This document shows, in pieces, positions 35,538 through 44,786 of a stretch of DNA of 64,000 nt (position 1 is its first letter; every line of letters starts with the position of its first letter). A program made the position numbers and the translations under genes. Source of the stretch: Salmonirosea aquatica (GTDB taxonomy: Bacteria > Bacteroidota > Bacteroidia > Cytophagales > Spirosomataceae); the NCBI RefSeq assembly GCF_009296315.1, contig NZ_WHLY01000002.1, positions 3,144,501 to 3,208,500 on the forward strand, in the 5' to 3' direction. The notes under the pieces are model-generated. The model was not told where the DNA came from. It ran no database searches and saw only the letters and a program-made list of their open reading frames with translations.

Positions 35538-38500
35538 GGTACCCCTACCGGCACATCCTCGTCACTGACCAGGCGGTTGACCTTGACGCCCTGCGAATTA
35601 ATGGCCGTGAGCAGCAGTAGCCCCTTCGGCGTATGAAGCAGGCGGGAGGTACGGGCGTCGCCCGTCAAATTCAGACCGCTCTGGGCGGCTGAGGCTGCTT
35701 TAAAATTCCCCCGGCCATCCCCAAGGAGCAGCAGGCCACGCGAGGCATCCTGCCGTCCCATGTGTACCTCGTTGGGAAAGAAATTTCCACTCAGCACCAC
35801 ATCCATATGTCCGTCGTGGTTAAAATCAAAAGGTACGATTCCGAAAACGGGCGCTTGTTGGGCGAGTCGGGGCAAGGCTTTTACAATGAATTTCCCGTTT
35901 CCTTCATTGACCAATAGGGTACTCTGCAGCGTAAAAGCTTCCGCTCGGAAGGCACCTTTTAACTCGTCATCCGAAAAGAGGTCCTGGTATGTTGCCTTAG
36001 CGTAGAGGCCGTAGCTCTGGTATTTCTTGCGGAATTGAATGATCTGCTGATTCAGGGCGTCGCGGGGAGGGGCCGGGTACAGCTTTTCACCCAGATAGTA
36101 CCCCATAACAGGATCGAAGGTACCGTCGCCGTTGAAATCTTTACCAACCAGACTGATCGGTCGGGTGGGTGAGGCACTGTAAAATGTATTGAGTCCTTCG
36201 TTGCCCACTATGAAATCCGTATCGCCGTCGCCGTCCAGGTCGGCCGCCGCCAGGCAATTCCACCAGCCTTCGGTCTGTGCGAGTTGGGCGGTGGCGTAGG
36301 GCAGGAAGCCTCGCCCCTTATCGTTGACAAACATACGGATGGGCATCCACTCACCCACCATGACCAAGTCGGGGTAAGCGTCACCATTCAGATTGGCGGT
36401 CAGTACATCACATACCAGGCCGGGCTCAAAAACCGCCCGACCTGCCTGAGCAGATACGTCCGTGAAGGTACCCTTCGAGTCATTGCGTAGCAGATAGCTG
36501 CGGGCAGGCAGCGGGTAACGGCCCGGTACCTGACGGCCGGCCACGAACAGGTCCTGATCTCCATCCTGGTCGTAGTCGAAAGCCACGACCGACGACGCGC
36601 TGACTGCCATTTTAGGAATACTAGCGGGAGGTACCTTGGTGAATTTTCCTTTTCCGTCATTCAAAAAAAGCGTGGGCTGGTAGGCCCCTTCGGAGGTCAG
36701 GGGGCGCTCGTTACCGCCATATACCACAAACAAATCCTGATCGCCATCACCATCGGCGTCCAGAAATGTGGCGCCAGTCGTTTCATGGTCGGTGGAATCA
36801 GGAAAGGGTACCCCCCGGAAATCTCCGCCCGGCTTCTGCACGTAAAGGCGGGAGGCACTACCCCGGTACGAACCGCCGACGAAAAAATCGTCCAGGCCGT
36901 CGCCATTCACATCGCCCACCACGATGGGAAAGCCACTGCGGGAAAGCATTTTGTGCAGCGTGGCGGTTTGTTTGAAATCCACGAAGTCGGACTCCTGGTG
37001 CTGGTAGTCGATGCCCGGCGGAGCAACGTGCGTAAAAATGGGTCTTTCCTGCGTGTCAGCTTGGGAGTAAGGCCGGGCCTTCTGATAGTTTATAAGAACG
37101 GTTTGATCGGACCGCAGCCTATACAGCTTCTCGGCGGAGCCACCCGGCCATTGAATCAGTACCGAATCGACCAGGGTACCTTGGCCTAAACCAAAATGGA
37201 GCACGGGTTCGACCGACGAGGCATAGCCACGGACCACATAGTTTTCTACTTTCTGCGGTTGCCCTTTTACCCAAATCGTCACCTTCACGCCCAGGCCGCT
37301 GGGGTTAGTGGCAGGGCCCAGGGGTTTGAAAGTCAGGTAATGTTGATCCGGGTTTTCGTTGCTCCGGTTCTGAAAAATCGAGGCCTCCGAATCGATGTTG
37401 TTCACGATTAGGTCCAGATCTCCGTCCCGGTCCAGATCCGCCCAGGCCGCACCATTGGCGTAGGACGATTCATCGAGGCCCCAGGCTGCAGATACGTTTT
37501 TGAATGCATAGTCGGCCACATTGCGATACGCGTAATTCCTGAGCTTTATTTCGGGTACCTTGTTCAGCATTTCATCCCGTTTCTTCATCCGGGCTTCGTC
37601 CGAGCCGAAGAAGCTATATTCTTCGGCGTAGGTGATGAAGTCGCGGTCGGTGATGTTTTTGCGATAGCCATTGGTGATGAACACATCCTTGCGGCCGTCG
37701 TTGTCGAGGTCGACCAAGAGCGTGGCCCAGCTCCAATCGGTGCGGGCTATACCCGCGAGCAGCCCCATTTCGCTGAACTCCGGTACGCCCGTGGCGGGAT
37801 CATTGCCCACATTGAGCTGTAAATTGTTGCGCATGTACTGCATCTGGTACTGGTAGCGGGGCGAAATGCTCATTTCCTTGCGATCGTAGTCCTGCCCGGC
37901 CAGCATCTGTTTCTGCCGGAAATTGTCCTCGGGAAGCATGTCCATTTGCAAGATATCGGTCTTGCCGTCGTTGGTGAGGTCGGCGGCGTCCACACCCATA
38001 CCGTACAGGCTGGTGTGCGCAGTGGCGGTACTGATGACATTGCTAAAGGTACCATCCTGATTATTCAGGTACAGAATGTCGCTGCTGATGAAATCGTTGG
38101 AGCAGTATACATCGGGGTACCCGTCGTCGTTAAAATCTGAGACTACCACGCCCAGCCCCAGGCCTTCGTACCGGATACCCAACCGCTGTGACACATCATG
38201 GAAAGTGATTTGCCCGGCGGCGTTTTTTCCTACATTTTCAAAGAGCCGATCGGTCGAAGGGTAGGTACCATTGTTAATAGCGGGCCGCAGGTTGTTGGGG
38301 TTTTGCAGGTCGGGGGCGGTATTGAGTAAAAAAGCATCCAGATCGCCGTCAAGGTCGTAATCGAAGAAAGCGGTTTGGGTGGTGAAGCCCTCAAAGGCCA
38401 GGCCGTAACTTTCGGCTTCTTCTTTAAAAGTAGGTGTTTTAGTTTTTTGATTGATGAAAAGCAGATTACGCGAAAGGTCGGAAACCGGCGTTTTGGCCAC

Positions 38501-38908
38501 GCTGATGTAGATGTCGTCCCAGCCATCCTGATTGATATCCACCACCGATACACCCGTGCACCAGCGGTTGGTAGTAACGCCCGCTGCTTCGGTCACGTCC
38601 CGGAACGTGAATGATTCACCGCTGCGGTTCCCTTCATTGATGTACAACCGCGAACTCACCTGATTGGCCGCAAAGAACAGGTCGGGTAGGGAGTCGTGGT
38701 TGAAGTCGCCCACTCCTACGCCGCCGCCATTATAAAAATTAGTGAGGGTAAAGGCGTTCAGGGAATCATTAGGGGTGATTTTGTTAATAAAATGTACTCC
38801 CGAATCGTCCGCATCTATTTTTTTAAACAGGGTAGCAGGCTCATTCCGACAGCCAACCAGACAGGCTGTAAGCACTGTGACCAGAAATTTTACGTGCACA
38901 TTTAACAT
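35534..38908 (-). CDS. ASPIC/UnbV-type VCBS-repeat lipoprotein
   Basis: A 1124-residue lipoprotein: lipobox LTACLVGC (Cys20), then many FG-GAP/VCBS repeats with calcium-binding loops such as DYDLDGDLDAF, DVNGDGLDDFF and DLDGDGDTDF. Part of the middle (about residues 530-600) is the UnbV/ASPIC domain: GLGVKVTIWVKGQPQKVENY and LHFGLGQGTLVDSVLIQWPGG. A second propeller follows. Large outer-membrane proteins of this type often accompany SusC/SusD pairs in Cytophagales; a role in surface binding of substrate is inferred. It follows the SusD gene on the same strand, but a terminator lies between. Confidence 0.92.
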   Translation of the reverse strand: MLNVHVKFLVTVLTACLVGCRNEPATLFKKIDADDSGVHFINKITPNDSLNAFTLTNFYNGGGVGVGDFNHDSLPDLFFAANQVSSRLYINEGNRSGESFTFRDVTEAAGVTTNRWCTGVSVVDINQDGWDDIYISVAKTPVSDLSRNLLFINQKTKTPTFKEEAESYGLAFEGFTTQTAFFDYDLDGDLDAFLLNTAPDLQNPNNLRPAINNGTYPSTDRLFENVGKNAAGQITFHDVSQRLGIRYEGLGLGVVVSDFNDDGYPDVYCSNDFISSDILYLNNQDGTFSNVISTATAHTSLYGMGVDAADLTNDGKTDILQMDMLPEDNFRQKQMLAGQDYDRKEMSISPRYQYQMQYMRNNLQLNVGNDPATGVPEFSEMGLLAGIARTDWSWATLLVDLDNDGRKDVFITNGYRKNITDRDFITYAEEYSFFGSDEARMKKRDEMLNKVPEIKLRNYAYRNVADYAFKNVSAAWGLDESSYANGAAWADLDRDGDLDLIVNNIDSEASIFQNRSNENPDQHYLTFKPLGPATNPSGLGVKVTIWVKGQPQKVENYVVRGYASSVEPVLHFGLGQGTLVDSVLIQWPGGSAEKLYRLRSDQTVLINYQKARPYSQADTQERPIFTHVAPPGIDYQHQESDFVDFKQTATLHKMLSRSGFPIVVGDVNGDGLDDFFVGGSYRGSASRLYVQKPGGDFRGVPFPDSTDHETTGATFLDADGDGDQDLFVVYGGNERPLTSEGAYQPTLFLNDGKGKFTKVPPASIPKMAVSASSVVAFDYDQDGDQDLFVAGRQVPGRYPLPARSYLLRNDSKGTFTDVSAQAGRAVFEPGLVCDVLTANLNGDAYPDLVMVGEWMPIRMFVNDKGRGFLPYATAQLAQTEGWWNCLAAADLDGDGDTDFIVGNEGLNTFYSASPTRPISLVGKDFNGDGTFDPVMGYYLGEKLYPAPPRDALNQQIIQFRKKYQSYGLYAKATYQDLFSDDELKGAFRAEAFTLQSTLLVNEGNGKFIVKALPRLAQQAPVFGIVPFDFNHDGHMDVVLSGNFFPNEVHMGRQDASRGLLLLGDGRGNFKAASAAQSGLNLTGDARTSRLLHTPKGLLLLTAINSQGVKVNRLVSDEDVPVGVP

Positions 38909-38967
38909 AGGTAACCGGAGAACTGAAACCTGACGGAACGTGGAATAATCGCGGATTTGAAATAAGG

Positions 38968-39005
38968 AAAACTCCCGCCGTCAAAAAAGGCAGCGGGAGT
39001 TTTTT
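38968..39005. terminator. terminator after the first SusD gene
   Basis: Perfect 11-bp arms, AAAACTCCCGC (38968-38978) and GCGGGAGTTTT (38993-39003). T-rich flanks allow action in both directions. It lies 18 bp after the SusD stop on the - strand. Confidence 0.85.
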
Positions 39006-39023
39006 ACATACTTATTTTTTATA

Positions 39024-40565
39024 TCAATAACCAGGGTTCTGGTCCTTCTGATCCAGGTTAGGGTTGTTGTCGATCTCGCTCTGGGGAATGGGCAGCAGTT
39101 CGTGTTTGCCTTTCTGGAAATAAGAAAGCGGATCAGTCGTGAACTTACCGTTTTTCCGCCAGCGAAGAATATCGAAATTACGTACCTGCTCAGCGGCCAG
39201 CTCCACATAGCGCTCATGCATGATAGCCGCCAGTACCTCGGCTTTGTTGCTCACCGGATAGTTTTTGGTAGGAAAAGGAGGCATATCCACTGACTTGCGG
39301 GCCCGTACCTGGTTCATCAAACTAATGGCCGCCGCCTGATTGCCCGCTTCGTTCTCGCACTCGGCCAGCATGAGCAGCACGTCGGCGTAGCGCATGATGC
39401 GCATGTTGATACCGCTCTGGACGAAGCCTTCAGCCGACTTGTACAGCACGGAATATTTGCGCCAGCTTACCTTTTGCTTCACCCCGTTTACGGTCGACGA
39501 ATTACCTTGTACGATGTCTTCGGTCATGGTGTTTTTGCCTTCATTGAATTTGTCTCCCGTTTTCCAATAGGACATATCATAGCGGGGATCGTCCTTAGCA
39601 TCGCCTTTGTACTTCATCTCGTAGGAGTTCAGTATTTTGTCAGAGGGAATCACATTGCGCCACCCAATGGCCGAATACTCCTGCGTCCGTACCGTTTCTT
39701 CCTGTAGGGCTGTACCATCGCTATCGCCGCCCCAGTTGTAGGCCCCACCCGAGGGCGCGTACACGACTTCCAGGATGGATTCTGCGTTGAACTCGCCTTC
39801 TTCATTGGTCAGGTCCAGGTAATTATCCACGATTTTGTACAGGCCCGACGCTACTACTTTCTGTAATTCGGTTTTAGCGCTGGCGTAGTCGCCCATTTGC
39901 AGGTACACCCGGGCCAGTAGGGTCTGCGCGGCCGCTTTGGTAGCCCGCCCCAATTCGGTAGCCGGGTAGGTGGCGGGTAGGCTTGGTTCGGCGGCTTTCA
40001 AATCGGCAATGGCCTGATCGTACACTTCTTTCTGGGTCGCGCGCCCCTTCGCGCCATCCACAGACTTTACAAATTCCGTATAGATAGGTACCCCGCCAAA
40101 CAGGCTGCCCAGTTCGTAGTAAGCCCAGGCCCGCAGGAACTTGGCCTCACCCACCAGGCGATTGCGAATAGCGTCGGGAATGGACTTTACGGAAGGACCT
40201 TTTTCGATCACCACGTTGGCGCGGTGGATGGTACGGTACCAGCCCGTCCACTGGGCATTGACCAGGCTATTGCCCGTGTCATGCACACCGATGAGCAACT
40301 GGTTGCGGGGCGTTTCAAGCTGTCCGCCGCCGGAAGCCATTTCATCGCCCCGGAGGTCGTTCGTGAAAAACCACTCCCGCGACACCAGACTATTGGACTG
40401 GATCAGCGCATAGATGGAGTTCACTCCCGCCGTGAGTTCGGCTTCGTTGTTGAAGTAGGTATCGAAGGTCACTCCGTTGGGATTGACTTTGTTCAGGGAG
40501 TCTTCGTTGCAACTGATCGCAGTGGCAAGCGCCATGAAGCCAGCTAATACTAATACTTTTTTCAT
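39024..40565 (-). CDS. RagB/SusD-family nutrient-uptake lipoprotein (pair 1)
   Basis: SusD-type proteins cap the SusC channel and bind substrate at the outer-membrane surface. The 513-residue protein has lipobox MALATAISC (Cys19) and the N-terminal SusD-like region with TPR helices (FLRAWAYYELGSLFGGVPIY). The C-terminal RagB segment contains MRIMRYADVLLMLAECENEA and ends FQKGKHELLPIPQSEIDNNP. Its SusC partner lies 28 bp upstream on the same strand. The substrate cannot be read from the sequence; no glycosidase is adjacent. Confidence 0.95.
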   Translation of the reverse strand: MKKVLVLAGFMALATAISCNEDSLNKVNPNGVTFDTYFNNEAELTAGVNSIYALIQSNSLVSREWFFTNDLRGDEMASGGGQLETPRNQLLIGVHDTGNSLVNAQWTGWYRTIHRANVVIEKGPSVKSIPDAIRNRLVGEAKFLRAWAYYELGSLFGGVPIYTEFVKSVDGAKGRATQKEVYDQAIADLKAAEPSLPATYPATELGRATKAAAQTLLARVYLQMGDYASAKTELQKVVASGLYKIVDNYLDLTNEEGEFNAESILEVVYAPSGGAYNWGGDSDGTALQEETVRTQEYSAIGWRNVIPSDKILNSYEMKYKGDAKDDPRYDMSYWKTGDKFNEGKNTMTEDIVQGNSSTVNGVKQKVSWRKYSVLYKSAEGFVQSGINMRIMRYADVLLMLAECENEAGNQAAAISLMNQVRARKSVDMPPFPTKNYPVSNKAEVLAAIMHERYVELAAEQVRNFDILRWRKNGKFTTDPLSYFQKGKHELLPIPQSEIDNNPNLDQKDQNPGY

Positions 40566-40593
40566 TTTGAGGTATTGTTTAATGAGTGATTGA

Positions 40594-43500
40594 TCAAAAG
40601 CCCAGGTTCACACCCACCATCAGGGTGCGGGCCTGGGGATACTGGCCGTAGTCGATGCCGTTGGTGAGCAGGTTGCCGTACTTCGACGATACCTCGGGAT
40701 CATATCCCGTATACTTTGTGAAGGTCAACAAATTGCTGCTCGATACGTAAATGCGCACCCGGCTCACCACATTATTGGTCAACTTGGTGAGGGTAGCCGT
40801 TGGGATGGTGTACCCAATGCTCAGATTCTTGAGGCGCAGGTAGGAGCCGTCTTCCAGGAAGCGGTCGGAGGTACGGGAGTTCTGGTTCGGATCGCCACTT
40901 ACCGCACGCGGCACATCCGTGTCGGTGTTCTGAGGTGTCCAGGCATCCAGCACGTCGGTCGTGGCATTGAAAAGACGCAGCATACCCTGCCCAATCACCT
41001 TCGTGCCGTTATACACTTTATTGCCTTGCACACCCTGGAAGTACACTGTAAAATCGAAATTCTTATAGTTTCCGGTCCAGTTCAAGCCGTAGGAAAATTT
41101 GGGGATGTAGCTGCCCAGATAGGTACGGTCGTTGGGATCGATCTTGCCATCGCCGTTCAGGTCGCGGAAACGAATATCTCCCGCCGTGGTTGTCTCATTT
41201 TGGTAGTACCCTCCTGGTCCGGCCAGGGCATTAGCGGATTTCACCTCTTCCTCACTCTGGAAGATTCCGTCCACCACCCAGCCGTAGAACGACTGAATGG
41301 GGTGTCCGGCTTCGGTGCGCGTGATGTCAAAGCCACCGAAATCACCATTTTGGCCCGCATAGATGGTGGCCGAAGGCGTCGCCAGGCTCAATACCTTATT
41401 GCGCGTTACGTCGAACGTACCCGTCAGGTTCCAGTTGAAATCGCGGCCCGAGTGCGCGTAGCCGGCGGTAAGTTCAAAACCATGGTTTTTCATGCTACCC
41501 ACGTTAGCCAGAGGACTTTCCGAGTAGCCGATCGAAGTGGATAGAGGTACACTCAGGAGCAGCCCGTCGGTTTGGCGTACGTAATATTCGGATGAAAGAT
41601 TGATTTTGTTGTTTAACAGAGAGACGTCCAGCCCCACGTTGGTCATTGTCGTGACCTCCCAGCTCAGATCACTGTTACCCAGCTTATTGAAGTAGGAGCC
41701 CAGTTGCTTGTTGTTGCCAAACGGATAGATCGTGTTGTTAGCCTGCACGAGGGGTTGCCATTCGTAGTCGCCGATGGAGTTGTAGCCCGTTTGGCCGATG
41801 CTTCCCCGCAGTTTCAATTCTGAAACCAGATTCACCGACTTCATGAAATTCTCCTCGCTGATCCGCCAGCCCGCCGATACAGCCGGGAAGGTACCCCATT
41901 TGCGGCCGGGAGCAAACTTGGAAGAGCCGTCCCGCCGGACGGAAGCGCCCAGCAGGTACTTACCGGCAAATTCGTAATTCAGGCGGCCTACGTAGGATAT
42001 CAGGGAATTTTCGGAGCGAGATGAAGAACCATTGGGGTTGGAGACGCCCTGAATGACCTGAATGTTGTTGTCGGGTCTTACGCCCGAGGCACTGAGGCCG
42101 AAGTACCTTGAGTTCTGCTGCTCAGCTACACCCAGCACATTGACATAGTGCTTGCCGAAGGTTTTTTCGAAGGTAAGGGCATTGGTGAATACCGTCGAGA
42201 AATTCTGGTTGCGGTTTTCCTCCACTGTTGCGTTGGCCCGGGAACGATTCCCGTCGTTGTAGATGGGTAGGAAACCATTGTAACGCGTGGTAGAAAAGTC
42301 CGTTCCGGCGGTGAATTTGTACCGCAGCCAGTCGGTGAAGCGTATCTCGGCAAAGATGGTACCGATCAGCTTGAAGGCGTTATTGACCCGGAACTGCTGT
42401 TCTTGCTCAGCGACACGCAATGGATTCTCGGGGTCGGTGGCGTCGAGGCCCTGGGCGGTGGTGCTGAAGCCCCCGAGTTTGGTCGGGTCACGCTCGGGCC
42501 AGTAAGGTACCATGCGCATGATGTTCATCACCAGGCTGCGCCCGCCACCATCCTGCTCGGCCGTCCGGCTATCGGTAGCGGCCATCAGCGTCTGCCCGAT
42601 GGTCAGGAATTTCTTTATCTTATGGTCGGAGTTGATGCGGAAGCTATACCGGTTGTAATTGGTGTAGGGCAAAATCCCCTTCTGGTCGAAGTACCCTACC
42701 GAGGTGTAAAAACGGGAGGTAGCCGTACCTCCCGATACTGACAACTGGTTGTCAGTGATGGGGGCGTTCCGAAACATAGCTCCCTGCCAATCGGTATCCG
42801 TCTGGGCGAACGTGGTAGGGGCACCTTCGTACACGGGTGTGTTGAGGGCGGCAAAACGGCCGGGAACCGGCTGCCCCGAAGCGGTCAGCAGCGCGCTGCC
42901 ATACTGGATGTACTGGTCACGGTTGAGGAGGTCCAGCGTGCGCCAGGCCGACTGGGTACCTACGTACGAGTCCACATTGATATTCAGTTTGCCGGGGGTA
43001 CCTTTCTTGGTCGTAATGAGGATAACGCCGTTGGCTGCCCGCGAGCCATAAATGGCCGCTGCACTGGCATCTTTCAGGACTTCCAGCGATTCAATGTCCT
43101 TGGGGTCAATGTTATTGAGACCGCCCGCAGGTACCCCGTCGATCACATATAACGGGTTGGGATTCAGGCTGATTGAACCTACCCCGCGGACCCGCACCAC
43201 GGGTTCGGTACCCGGGCTGCTGTTGTTGGTCACGGATACTCCGGGTACCCTTCCCTGCAAGGCCTGCGTCACGCTCACTACGGGCAGGGCTTTCAAATCT
43301 TTGGGTGTAACGGATGACACCGCTCCCGTCAGGGAAGATTTTTTCTGGGTACCGTAGCCCACCACCACCAATTCGCCCAATGCCTCTTCGGTAGCTTCCA
43401 GTTTCAGACTGATACTGGACTGATTGTTAATGGCGACTTCAATGGTCTTATAGCCAATATAGCTAAAAACCAAGACATTGGCGTTATTGGGTACATTGAG

Positions 43501-43695
43501 CGAGTACTCGCCCTGGGTGTTGGTGGTCGTACCCAGCTTCGTGCCTTTTGCCACCACACTTACCCCGGGAAGGGGGGTAGCTGAGTCGTCGGTGATAGTA
43601 CCGCTAACGGTTCGATCCTGGCTGTACGTGACCAGGCTGATCAGCATGAGGAGCCCTAGCAGCCCATGCCGGAAATAAGTAAGTGTTTTCATCAT
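40594..43695 (-). CDS. SusC/RagA-family TonB-dependent receptor (pair 1)
   Basis: A 1033-residue outer-membrane channel. A signal peptide (GLLGLLMLISLVTYSQ) is followed by a carboxypeptidase-regulatory-like domain (VSGTITDDSATPLPGVSVVA, about 30-105), the SusC signature before the plug (ELVVVGYGTQKKSSLTGAVS) and the plug itself with LYVIDGVPAGG and IYGSRAANGVILITTKKG. A long beta barrel ends in LMVGVNLGF with the terminal Phe. It is energised by TonB-ExbBD and works with the SusD downstream. It is divergent from the GntR gene; the 282-bp region between them probably holds both promoters. Confidence 0.96.
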   Translation of the reverse strand: MMKTLTYFRHGLLGLLMLISLVTYSQDRTVSGTITDDSATPLPGVSVVAKGTKLGTTTNTQGEYSLNVPNNANVLVFSYIGYKTIEVAINNQSSISLKLEATEEALGELVVVGYGTQKKSSLTGAVSSVTPKDLKALPVVSVTQALQGRVPGVSVTNNSSPGTEPVVRVRGVGSISLNPNPLYVIDGVPAGGLNNIDPKDIESLEVLKDASAAAIYGSRAANGVILITTKKGTPGKLNINVDSYVGTQSAWRTLDLLNRDQYIQYGSALLTASGQPVPGRFAALNTPVYEGAPTTFAQTDTDWQGAMFRNAPITDNQLSVSGGTATSRFYTSVGYFDQKGILPYTNYNRYSFRINSDHKIKKFLTIGQTLMAATDSRTAEQDGGGRSLVMNIMRMVPYWPERDPTKLGGFSTTAQGLDATDPENPLRVAEQEQQFRVNNAFKLIGTIFAEIRFTDWLRYKFTAGTDFSTTRYNGFLPIYNDGNRSRANATVEENRNQNFSTVFTNALTFEKTFGKHYVNVLGVAEQQNSRYFGLSASGVRPDNNIQVIQGVSNPNGSSSRSENSLISYVGRLNYEFAGKYLLGASVRRDGSSKFAPGRKWGTFPAVSAGWRISEENFMKSVNLVSELKLRGSIGQTGYNSIGDYEWQPLVQANNTIYPFGNNKQLGSYFNKLGNSDLSWEVTTMTNVGLDVSLLNNKINLSSEYYVRQTDGLLLSVPLSTSIGYSESPLANVGSMKNHGFELTAGYAHSGRDFNWNLTGTFDVTRNKVLSLATPSATIYAGQNGDFGGFDITRTEAGHPIQSFYGWVVDGIFQSEEEVKSANALAGPGGYYQNETTTAGDIRFRDLNGDGKIDPNDRTYLGSYIPKFSYGLNWTGNYKNFDFTVYFQGVQGNKVYNGTKVIGQGMLRLFNATTDVLDAWTPQNTDTDVPRAVSGDPNQNSRTSDRFLEDGSYLRLKNLSIGYTIPTATLTKLTNNVVSRVRIYVSSSNLLTFTKYTGYDPEVSSKYGNLLTNGIDYGQYPQARTLMVGVNLGF

Positions 43696-43917
43696 AAGTA
43701 ATGGTTTGCATTAAAGGTAAAATTGAATAATAGGAATAGTTTACTGTAATATATGCAGATACATAAATCGAAAGCAGCGAGGTATTGGACTTTACTTGTC
43801 TTTTTTACAATTAAATTTTTTTAAAATATAAAGTGTTGTTTCAGAGCCCATAGAGGTCTTTTTTACAGATACGCGGAAGGTGATTTGGCGGTAAAAGTTG
43901 AATTTTTACACGTAGGG

Positions 43918-43933
43918 TCTTGTGTATACAAGA
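43918..43933. promoter_or_regulatory. candidate operator of the GntR/HutC regulator
   Basis: A perfect palindrome TCTTGT-GTAT-ACAAGA overlaps the -33 box of the regulator's own promoter. It resembles the TGTA-TACA-type operators of HutC-subfamily regulators (general knowledge). Autoregulation, and perhaps control of the divergent susC, is inferred. Confidence 0.6.
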
Positions 43934-43949
43934 TCTGCCGATATCTTAG
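43920..43949 (+). promoter_or_regulatory. promoter of the GntR gene
   Basis: TTG (43920-43922), exactly 19 bp spacer, then TATCTTAG followed by C (43942-43950), one mismatch from TAnnTTTGC. Transcription would start near 43956, about 22 nt before ATG 43978. This position argues against the longer reading frame that starts at 43885. Confidence 0.6.
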
Positions 43950-43977
43950 CGTAACTAAATACAAATGCATCCTTACG

Positions 43978-44685
43978 ATGGAAACCGCCCACTACCAAAA
44001 ATTGTACGCTCTGTTGAAAAGCCAGATTCAGGTAGGGCGTTTTAAAGAGGGGGACCTGTTGCCTTCGGAAAACGATCTGAGCGCAAGCCACAAGATTGCC
44101 CGCATGACTGTGCGCCGGGCCTTGATGGAACTTGCCAACGAAGGCTATATCAAGAAGATAAAAGGTAAAGGCAGCGTCGTCAGTGCCACCCGTAAGTCGC
44201 TGGGTTTGCTCTCGTTCAAAGGCTTTTCGGAAGTGGTGGGAACCGAGTACCAGGCCACAACCATGATGCTGCGGCTACCCGAAGCAGTGGTCTGGCCGGA
44301 GCGGTTTTTTTATAAACTGGCACGCCAGGAAGAGGCGGTGGGTTGTGTCACTTTCGAAAGGGTGCGCTTTGTGGACCAGGATCCCGTCATGCTCGAATAC
44401 AGCTACCTGCCCAATGTGGGTATCGAAGGTTTCTGCCAACAGGGCCTTTTGGATGGTTCACTTTTTAAGACACTCAGTGTACGTTATCATATTGATATTG
44501 TCAGCTTCGAACAGGATATCCGTGCCGTTGGAGCGGATGAAAGGATTGCGCAACATTTCAATGTAAAACCCCTAACGCCGCTCGTGCAGATTTACCGCCG
44601 CTATCATACCAATGTTCCTAATTATCAGGTATACAGCCTTATCTATTGCAATACCGAGAAGTACACCATCAGTAATTATCAGTAA
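43978..44685 (+). CDS. GntR/HutC-family transcriptional regulator
   Basis: A 235-residue regulator from ATG 43978 (METAHYQKLYALLKSQI). Residues 1-70 form the GntR winged helix (VGRFKEGDLLPSENDLSASH, MTVRRALMELANEGYIKKIK). Residues about 85-235 form a UTRA effector domain of the HutC subfamily (VGCVTFERVRFVDQDPVMLE, LTPLVQIYRRYHTNVPNYQV). Upstream in-frame codons exist to 43885 but run through the predicted promoter and encode no homology. The gene faces away from susC/susD and precedes deoC by 101 bp. Effectors of this subfamily are usually sugars, amino sugars or urocanate; the effector here is unknown. Confidence 0.9.
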   Translation: METAHYQKLYALLKSQIQVGRFKEGDLLPSENDLSASHKIARMTVRRALMELANEGYIKKIKGKGSVVSATRKSLGLLSFKGFSEVVGTEYQATTMMLRLPEAVVWPERFFYKLARQEEAVGCVTFERVRFVDQDPVMLEYSYLPNVGIEGFCQQGLLDGSLFKTLSVRYHIDIVSFEQDIRAVGADERIAQHFNVKPLTPLVQIYRRYHTNVPNYQVYSLIYCNTEKYTISNYQ

Positions 44686-44690
44686 AGAGA

Positions 44691-44766
44691 GGGTCAATGG
44701 TTAACAGTTAAGGGCGAAACGGTCCTTTCTGCTTCGCCAAGTTCCTTTTACCATTGACCATTACCC
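44691..44766. repeat. nested inverted repeat between GntR and deoC genes
   Basis: Outer arms GGTCAATGGT (44692-44701) and ACCATTGACC (44750-44759), inner arms GGCGAA (44713-44718) and TTCGCC (44733-44738). It can fold into a long imperfect hairpin filling most of the spacer. No T-run follows; it may be a weak terminator or a REP-like element. Confidence 0.6.
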
Positions 44767-44786
44767 TTTAACCCCATTCCAAAACT

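Noticed and set aside
43885-43977. N-terminal extension of the GntR protein
   Set aside because: It would run through the promoter and operator, and the winged helix starts only after Met 43978.
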